From NCBI GenBank assembly GCA_026785965.1, contig JAJAYY010000102.1, positions 1 to 5,843 of the forward strand: a stretch of DNA of 5,843 nt, given 5' to 3'. The position numbers were made by a program, and so were the translations under genes. Under the pieces are notes generated by a model that was not told where the DNA came from, made no database searches, and saw only the letters and a list, made by a program, of their open reading frames with translations. Origin of the DNA: Sphingomonas bacterium (GTDB taxonomy: Bacteria; Pseudomonadota; Alphaproteobacteria; Sphingomonadales; Sphingomonadaceae). This document shows, piece by piece, positions 1-4,836 of the stretch; the stretch's first letter is position 1, and every line of letters starts with the position of its first letter.

Positions 1-389
1 GCATCGTCGCCAATGGCATCGTTGACTTGCCGTTCGACTTCAAATTGTCGAGCATCGTGACGTACGGGTCGGGTGCGCCTTACTTCGTGATCGACGCCAA
101 TCGGGAGCCGCCGCCGCAGGGCTTCCGGCCGGGCACGATCGCGCTTGGCTATTTCAACAATTTGCCACACTTCCTCCAGGTCGACATGCGGTTGCAGAAG
201 AGGTTCATGCTGTTCGGCGACAAGGAGTTCACCCTGTCCGCCGACGTGTTCAACCTGTTCAATCGCGCCAATTTCGGCGGAGTCAGGGACAGCTTCATCT
301 GCTGCGGGGGCAATCCCAACTTCGGGGTTCCCAACTCCTTGTCCGGGCCGCCGCGGACGTTCCAATTTGGCGCTGCGTTCAAGTTCTAG
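1..389 (+). CDS. TonB-dependent receptor (Oar-like), C-terminal fragment
   Basis: This is the last 128 residues of an outer-membrane, TonB-energised receptor; the start lies upstream of the window, and the first complete codon is at position 3. Seen: alternating polar/hydrophobic beta-strands typical of a 22-strand barrel end, an early strand reading FDFKLSSIVTYGSGAPY, a DVFNLFNRANFGG segment (from about visible residue 81), and a final strand PRTFQFGAAFKF ending in Phe, the classic BAM recognition signal. The FNLFN-x-x-NF block near the C-terminus is typical of Oar-type receptors with a carboxypeptidase-regulatory-like N-terminal domain, but that domain is outside the window. One predicted extracellular loop contains adjacent cysteines (FICCGGNPNF). 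By family it should import a bulky ligand into the periplasm. The neighbouring glucanase and ABC genes suggest a glucan or oligosaccharide, which is inference. A strong terminator follows 12 nt after the stop codon. Confidence 0.88.
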   Translation, partial: IVANGIVDLPFDFKLSSIVTYGSGAPYFVIDANREPPPQGFRPGTIALGYFNNLPHFLQVDMRLQKRFMLFGDKEFTLSADVFNLFNRANFGGVRDSFICCGGNPNFGVPNSLSGPPRTFQFGAAFKF

Positions 390-401
390 ACTAACCTCCC
401 G

Positions 402-440
402 CGCCCGCGCTGCCCCCGAACCGGCGGCGCGGGCGTTTTT
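402..440 (+). terminator. Rho-independent terminator after the receptor gene
   Basis: A perfect 9-bp GC stem, CGCCCGCGC (402-410) with GCGCGGGCG (427-435), extends inward by a T-G wobble and three GC pairs (411-414 with 423-426). This gives a 13-bp stem with an 8-nt loop (415-422), followed at once by TTTTT (436-440). It lies 12 nt after the receptor stop codon and 25 nt before the next start codon, so it either ends the receptor transcript or attenuates read-through into the downstream operon. Confidence 0.9.
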
Positions 441-446
441 CCGGGG

Positions 447-453
447 GGAAGGA
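447..453 (+). promoter_or_regulatory. Shine-Dalgarno for the glycoamylase-like gene
   Basis: The purine block GGAAGGA ends 12 nt before the ATG at 466. The sequence match is good but the spacing is longer than the usual 5 to 9 nt. No closer alternative start in this frame has a better site. It sits just after the terminator T-run, so the ribosome site stays accessible once the hairpin is passed or has formed. Confidence 0.55.
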
Positions 454-465
454 CAGGCGTAAACA

Positions 466-1884
466 ATGTACACACGACGTGACTTTGGCGGCATCGGCGC
501 GGCGCTTGGCGCGACCGCGCTGATCGGCTGTGCGGCGCCCCGCGCGTCGGCGGCCAGCGCGGCAGGGTTCGATCTCGACGATCTCGAGCGGCGCACGTTC
601 GACTGGTTCTGGGACCTCGCCAATCCCGCCAACGGCCTGATCCCCGATCGCTGGCCGTCGAAAAGCTTCTGCTCGATCGCGGCGGTCGGCTTCGGGCTCA
701 CCGCGCTGCCGATCGGCGCCGAGCGCGGCTGGATCAGCCGCGCCCAGGCGCGCGACCGCACGCTGACCACCTTGCGCTTTTTCGCCACTGCGCCGCAGGG
801 GCCAGAGGCGGTCGGCGTCACCGGCCACAAGGGCTTCTTCTACCATTTCCTCGACATGGCGACGGGCCGTCGTTTCGAGACCACTGAATTATCGTCGATC
901 GATACCACCTTGCTGCTCGGCGGGATGTTGTTCGCGGGCGAATATTTCAGCGCCGCGCACCCCGACGAGGCCGAAATCCGGCGCCTCGCGAAGTTGATCA
1001 ACGACCGCGTCGACTGGCGTTGGATGCTTGGCCGCGGGCCGCACATTTCGATGGGCTGGAATCCCGAAAAAGGGTTCCTTCCATCGCAGTGGGATCGCTA
1101 CAATGAAGCGACCCTGCTCTATTTGCTCGCGCTCGGCAGCCCGACCTTCGCGGTCGATCCCAAGGTGTGGCGACGCTACACGAACGAATTCGACCAAAGC
1201 TGGGGCGATGTCTGGGGTCCGCCGCACCTCCAATTCCCGCCGATGTTCGGACATCAGTACAGCCACGTGTGGGTCGATTTCAAAGGCATCGCCGACCCGT
1301 GGCTGCGTCGAAAACGCATCGACCTGTTCGAAAACAGCCGCCGCGCGACCATCGCGCAGCGCAATTACGCGATCGCCAATCGGGGCAAATGGGTCGGCTA
1401 TGACAAGGATGTGTGGGGCCTCACCGCGTGCGACGGTCCGGGTGATTTCAAGCGCATGATCGGTGGCAAACGGCGGGAGTTTTTCAGCTACTCGGCGCGT
1501 GGTCCGGGCGACCGCGACGATGGCACGCTGGCGCCGACCGCAGCGGCCGGATCGATCGCCTTCGCGCCCGATCTGGTGCTCCCCGCATTGGCCGCAATGA
1601 AGCAGCGCTACGGCACCGCGATCTACGGCCGCTACGGCTTTTTCGACGCCTTCAATCCGACGCTTAGCGACCCGCTGATCGCGGGCAAATTGCTCCACGG
1701 TCACGTCGTTCCCGGCCTGACCTGGGTCGACAACGATTATCTTGGCATCGACCAGGGCCCGATCGTCGCGATGATCGCCAATTACCGCGACGAATTGGTG
1801 TGGAAGGCGATGCGCCGATCGCCCCCGGTGGTCGCGGGCCTGCGCGCCGCCGGCTTCACTGGCGGCTGGCGCGACCGGGCATGA
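466..1884 (+). CDS. Glycoamylase-like (GH144-type) glucanase, Tat lipoprotein
   Basis: Predicted exported glycoside hydrolase of the PF10091 glycoamylase-like family, an (alpha/alpha)6 barrel. Characterised members are GH144 beta-1,2-glucanases or sophorose-releasing enzymes. Annotation pipelines often call these 'glucoamylase', although starch activity is not expected. Seen: a leader with TRRDFGG (residues 3-9, twin-arginine) and lipobox LIGC (19-22), giving lipidated Cys22 with Ala at +2. Family blocks follow: TFDWFWD (44-50), NGLIPDR (56-62), GFFYHFLDM (123-131), ELSSIDT (141-147), WDRYNEA (209-215), WGLTACDGP (317-325), DGTLAPTAAAGS (from 352) and WVDNDYLGIDQGP (420-432). Candidate catalytic acids include Asp130, Glu141, Asp146, Glu214 and Asp429; which are catalytic cannot be settled here. 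At 472 residues it is full length for the family. The stop overlaps the next start (ATGA), coupling it to a sugar ABC importer. The substrate assignment to beta-1,2-glucan is by family only. Confidence 0.88.
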   Translation: MYTRRDFGGIGAALGATALIGCAAPRASAASAAGFDLDDLERRTFDWFWDLANPANGLIPDRWPSKSFCSIAAVGFGLTALPIGAERGWISRAQARDRTLTTLRFFATAPQGPEAVGVTGHKGFFYHFLDMATGRRFETTELSSIDTTLLLGGMLFAGEYFSAAHPDEAEIRRLAKLINDRVDWRWMLGRGPHISMGWNPEKGFLPSQWDRYNEATLLYLLALGSPTFAVDPKVWRRYTNEFDQSWGDVWGPPHLQFPPMFGHQYSHVWVDFKGIADPWLRRKRIDLFENSRRATIAQRNYAIANRGKWVGYDKDVWGLTACDGPGDFKRMIGGKRREFFSYSARGPGDRDDGTLAPTAAAGSIAFAPDLVLPALAAMKQRYGTAIYGRYGFFDAFNPTLSDPLIAGKLLHGHVVPGLTWVDNDYLGIDQGPIVAMIANYRDELVWKAMRRSPPVVAGLRAAGFTGGWRDRA

Positions 1885-3125
1885 ACCTATCGCGGCGCAG
1901 CGTCGTGGCAGGATGGGCGGCCTTGCCGTTCGCGGCCGGCTGCGCGCGACGGGCGGCGGGAACGATCGACATGTGGGCGATGGGCGCCGAGGCCGAAAAT
2001 CTCCCCGCCTTGCTCGCCAGCATATCGGGCGCGCCCAAGGTCGCGATCCAGCCGCTGCCGTGGTCCGCCGCGCACGAAAAATTGCTCACCAGTTTCGCCG
2101 GCAATTCGCTCCCCGACATCGGCCAGGTCGGCAATAGCTGGATCGCCGAATTGACCGCGATCGACGCGCTCGAGCCGGTCCCGCCGCAGTTCGAAAAACT
2201 GGTTGCGGGACAATTTCCGGCGGTGGTCGATACCAACCGCATCGACGGGCGATTGATGGCCTTGCCATGGTATGTCGACACCCGCCTCCAGTTCGTCCGC
2301 AGCGATTTGTTCGCGCGCGCCGGCTATGCCGCCCCGCCCGACACCTGGGCCGCGTGGAAGGAAGCGCTGCACAAGGTGAAGCGCGTCGCTGGCGCGGGCA
2401 ATTACGCCATCCTCCTGCCGGTCAACGAGCATGAACATCTGACCCAGATGGCGCTGTCGAGCGGCGCCACCATGCTCAAGGACAATGGCACCCGCGGCGC
2501 CTTTTCCGCGCCCGAGTTTCGTGCCGCGCTGGCGTTCTACAAATCGCTCTATGACGAAAAGCTCGCCCCGGTCGCATCGTCGACCCAGATCAGCAACGTG
2601 TGGAATGAATTCGCGCGCGGCTATTTCAGCGTTTACCCGTCGGGGCCGTGGACCATCGGCGACATGAAATCGCGGCTGCCGGCCAATATGCAGGACAAAT
2701 GGGCGACCGCACCCTTCCCCGGCCCGCGCGGCCCGGGCAGCGCCGCACCGGGCGGGTCGAGCCTGGTGGTGTACAAGGGCGCGCGCGATCCCGCCGCCGC
2801 CTGGGCGCTCGCCGCGCAATTGATCGCACCAAGCGCCCAGGCCAAGCTCCAGGCGCTGACCGGCGACCTGCCGCCATCGCGCGCGGTATGGGACAGCGCC
2901 GGTCTCACCCGCGACCCGATCACCCGCGCCTTCGCCGACCAGCTCGACCGCGCACGGCCGCTTCCCAAGGTGCCCGAATGGGAGCGCATCGTGAGCGAGA
3001 TGCAGTCCGTCGCCGAGCTGGTCGTGCGCGGCCAATATTCGATCGACCAGGCCGTGCGCGAGATCGATAAGCGCGCCGATCGCTTGCTCGAAAAGCGCCG
3101 TTGGATGCTGGAGCGCCGCGCATGA
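1881..3125 (+). CDS. Sugar ABC transporter substrate-binding protein (family 1)
   Basis: Periplasmic-side solute-binding protein of the SBP_bac_1/UgpB-MalE type, expected to capture an oligosaccharide and deliver it to the two permeases encoded next. The 414-residue length is normal. Seen: leader with SRRSVVAG (residues 4-11, twin-arginine-like) and AAGC (18-21), a possible lipobox; then a beta-strand start TIDMWAM, the PDIGQVGNSWIAEL segment (Asp79), LPWYVDTR (128-135) as the usual inter-lobe hinge region, an FSAPEFRAALAFYKSLYDEKL helix, YPSGPWTIGDM, and a PGGSSLVVYKGARDP segment followed by the helical C-lobe. The start at 1881 is chosen because it forms an ATGA overlap with the upstream stop and places the signal peptide at residue 1. 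The in-frame ATG at 1800 would add 27 residues inside the upstream gene and bury the leader. No strong Shine-Dalgarno is seen, so translation probably depends on coupling. The ligand is unknown; a glucan oligosaccharide is inferred from the neighbours. Confidence 0.9.
   Translation: MNLSRRSVVAGWAALPFAAGCARRAAGTIDMWAMGAEAENLPALLASISGAPKVAIQPLPWSAAHEKLLTSFAGNSLPDIGQVGNSWIAELTAIDALEPVPPQFEKLVAGQFPAVVDTNRIDGRLMALPWYVDTRLQFVRSDLFARAGYAAPPDTWAAWKEALHKVKRVAGAGNYAILLPVNEHEHLTQMALSSGATMLKDNGTRGAFSAPEFRAALAFYKSLYDEKLAPVASSTQISNVWNEFARGYFSVYPSGPWTIGDMKSRLPANMQDKWATAPFPGPRGPGSAAPGGSSLVVYKGARDPAAAWALAAQLIAPSAQAKLQALTGDLPPSRAVWDSAGLTRDPITRAFADQLDRARPLPKVPEWERIVSEMQSVAELVVRGQYSIDQAVREIDKRADRLLEKRRWMLERRA
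3110..3113 (+). promoter_or_regulatory. Shine-Dalgarno deciding the first permease start
   Basis: GGAG lies 8 nt before the ATG at 3122, inside the end of the binding-protein gene. It supports 3122 over the in-frame TTG at 3101, which would lie upstream of this site and break the ATGA coupling. Confidence 0.55.
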
Positions 3126-4018
3126 GGGAAGCCGCGGTCCGCGCCGAAGCCCGCGCCGGTTGGGCGATGACCGCGCCCGCGCTGATCGCGATCGGGCTGT
3201 TCTTCGTCGTCCCCGCGATCGCCTCGCTGTTTCTCAGCTTCACCGATTTCGACATTTACGCGCTCGCCGATCTGTCGAACCTGCGCTTCATCGGCTTCGG
3301 CAATTATGAGCGGCTGCTGACCAACCCCTTGTTCTGGCAGGCGATGAAAAACACCTTGTGGTTCGTCGTGCTCGGGGTACCGCTGATCGTCGCTTTGTCG
3401 CTTGGCGCGGCGCTGTTGGTCCACGCCCGCACGGTCAAATGGCGCGCGGTGTGGCGGGTCGCCTTGTTCGCGCCGTTCGTGACCACGCTGGTGGCGACCG
3501 CGGTGGTGTGGAATTACCTTCTCCACACGCGCTACGGGCTGATCAATTACGGGCTCGGTTTCCTCGGCATCGCGCCGGTCGACTGGCTCGGCAATCCGCG
3601 CACCGCGCTGCCCGCGATCCTGCTGTTCGTGGCGTGGAAAAGCTTCGGCTACAACATGATCATCTTCCTCGCCGCGCTGCAGACGGTGAACAAGGATCTG
3701 ATGGACGCAGCGCGGGTCGATGGTGCCGGCGCGTGGATGCGCTTCCGCCATGTCGTCTTGCCGGCGATCGCGCCGACCGTGCTGCTGGTCGGCATCCTGA
3801 CGGTCGCGGGCATGTTCCAACTGTTCGCCGAACCCTATGTGATGACCCAGGGCGGCCCCGCCAAATCGACTGTCACCGTCCTCTATTTCATGTTCGAGGA
3901 GGGGTTCAAATGGTGGAACCTCGGATCGGGCGCGGCGGTCGCCTTCATCCTCTTTCTGTGCATCTTCGCAATTACCCTGGTGCAGATCAAACTGGCGCGG
4001 CGCGGGGGGGCGATCTGA
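3122..4018 (+). CDS. Sugar ABC transporter permease, MalF/UgpA-type
   Basis: Inner-membrane permease subunit (298 residues) of a CUT1-type carbohydrate importer (inferred), pairing with the MalG-type subunit encoded next. Seen: a short cytoplasmic N-terminus and six predicted membrane segments, roughly 17-39, 78-101, 108-131, 160-185, 213-236 and 266-291. The cytoplasmic EAA loop has the form DAARVDGAG (195-203) leading to LP at 213-214, which docks the ATPase; the first residue is Asp instead of the usual Glu, a common variant in MalF-like proteins. FMFEEGFKWWNLGSGAAVA before the last segment is typical of the family. The start is set by the ATGA overlap with the binding-protein stop and a GGAG 8 nt upstream. 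The gene ends with a run of seven G just before its stop, which overlaps the next ATG (TGATG). No ATPase gene is in view. Confidence 0.93.
   Translation: MREAAVRAEARAGWAMTAPALIAIGLFFVVPAIASLFLSFTDFDIYALADLSNLRFIGFGNYERLLTNPLFWQAMKNTLWFVVLGVPLIVALSLGAALLVHARTVKWRAVWRVALFAPFVTTLVATAVVWNYLLHTRYGLINYGLGFLGIAPVDWLGNPRTALPAILLFVAWKSFGYNMIIFLAALQTVNKDLMDAARVDGAGAWMRFRHVVLPAIAPTVLLVGILTVAGMFQLFAEPYVMTQGGPAKSTVTVLYFMFEEGFKWWNLGSGAAVAFILFLCIFAITLVQIKLARRGGAI
4004..4010 (+). other. Seven-G homopolymer at the permease junction
   Basis: An uninterrupted G7 run lies 5 nt before the stop of the first permease and 7 nt before the start of the second. It probably serves as a weak ribosome site. The second permease's reading frame is open upstream across this run (back to at least 3358), so a -1 slip here would read through into the second permease. 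It is also a likely place for sequencing error. Confidence 0.6.
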
Positions 4019-4836
4019 TGACCTGGGTGCAACGCAATGGGCTCACCATCCTCGCCGCCTTGGTCGCGATGGTCGTGCTTGCACCCTTGCTGTGGATGGT
4101 CTCGGTCAGCTTCATGACCCCCGGCGCCGCGGCGCAATTCCCGCCGCCGTTGTGGCCGGCAAATCCGACGCTCGAAAATTACCGCACCTTGTTCGGGACC
4201 TACGGCATCGGCCGCTATGTGGTGAACAGCGCCTTGGTCTCGACGCTGGCCACCGCGCTGGCCTTGTTGTTCACCGTCCCTGCCGGCTACGCCTTCGCAA
4301 AATTGCGCTTCACCGGACGCGATGCGGTGTTCCAGGCGCTGGTCGCGGCGCTGGTCGTTCCCGGGCAGATTGGGATGCTTCCGTTATTCCTCGAATTGAA
4401 GGCGATGGGGCTGGTCAACAGCTATGCCGGCGCGCTGGTGCCGTGGCTGGCGGGCATTTTCGGCATCTTCCTGGTGCGCCAATTCTGCGTTTCGATCCCG
4501 ACCGAGATGCTCGAGGCGGCGCGCGTCGACGGCGCCGGCGAAACGCTGATCCTGCGCAAGATCGTGCTTCCGACGCTACGCCCGATCCTCGTCACGCTCG
4601 CTCTGTTCGTGTTCCTCGGCAGCTGGAACGACTTCATGTGGCCGCTGATCATCCTTGCCGACCAGAACCTCTACACGCTCCCGGTCGCGCTTGCTGCGCT
4701 GGCGCGGGAGCATGTCCAGGACAATGAATTGATGATGGCGGGGTCGGTCGTCACCGTGTTTCCGGTGCTGGTGGTGTTCCTTGTCCTGCAGCGGCATTAC
4801 CTCGACGGGCTGCTCGCGGGGAGCGTCAAGGGGTGA
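4018..4836 (+). CDS. Sugar ABC transporter permease, MalG/UgpE-type
   Basis: Second inner-membrane permease subunit (272 residues). Seen: first membrane segment about 9-31 followed by SFMTPGAA, the periplasmic PTLENYRTLFG segment common to MalG-type proteins, AGYAFAKLRFTGRD, VVPGQIGMLPLFLELKAMGLVNSY, and a canonical EAA loop EAARVDGAG (166-174) leading to LP at 184-185. The FLGSWNDFMWPLIIL segment and the C-terminal GLLAGSVKG are near-signature features of the MalG family. Start by the TGATG overlap with the preceding permease; the seven-G run 7 nt upstream can act as a weak Shine-Dalgarno. The stop overlaps the GTG of the next gene. With the preceding permease it should form the heterodimeric translocation pore. 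An ATPase supplied downstream or shared from elsewhere is required. Confidence 0.94.
   Translation: MTWVQRNGLTILAALVAMVVLAPLLWMVSVSFMTPGAAAQFPPPLWPANPTLENYRTLFGTYGIGRYVVNSALVSTLATALALLFTVPAGYAFAKLRFTGRDAVFQALVAALVVPGQIGMLPLFLELKAMGLVNSYAGALVPWLAGIFGIFLVRQFCVSIPTEMLEAARVDGAGETLILRKIVLPTLRPILVTLALFVFLGSWNDFMWPLIILADQNLYTLPVALAALAREHVQDNELMMAGSVVTVFPVLVVFLVLQRHYLDGLLAGSVKG
4818..4823 (+). promoter_or_regulatory. Shine-Dalgarno for the GTG-started gene
   Basis: GGGGAG ends 9 nt before the GTG at 4833, within the last codons of the second permease gene. Together with the GTGA overlap and the signal peptide that starts exactly there, it supports the GTG start. Confidence 0.6.

Noticed and set aside
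390..465. Sigma-70 promoter in the intergenic gap
   Set aside because: No convincing -35/-10 pair is visible; the gap is taken up by the terminator hairpin and a ribosome site.
1800..1880. Earlier ATG for the binding protein
   Set aside because: It would place 27 Arg/Gly-rich residues before a clear signal peptide and lose the ATGA coupling at 1881.
466..1884. Starch-degrading glucoamylase (GH15) identity
   Set aside because: The conserved blocks match the PF10091 glycoamylase-like family rather than GH15, and no starch-binding module is seen.
1887..3035. Minus-strand open frame of 382 codons opposite the binding protein
   Set aside because: Shadow of a confidently identified gene; no domain pattern, promoter or ribosome site supports it.
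2633..3820. Long minus-strand open frame (395 codons) across the binding protein and first permease
   Set aside because: Its product is rich in Arg, Asp, Gln and His with no recognisable domain, and it lies opposite two clear family members. This is the usual antisense shadow of GC-rich coding DNA.
3358..4017. Upstream extension of the second permease frame
   Set aside because: The translation before 4018 is Arg-rich and non-membrane-like and overlaps the first permease. The true start is the ATG at 4018; only the slippage idea is kept as a low-interest finding.
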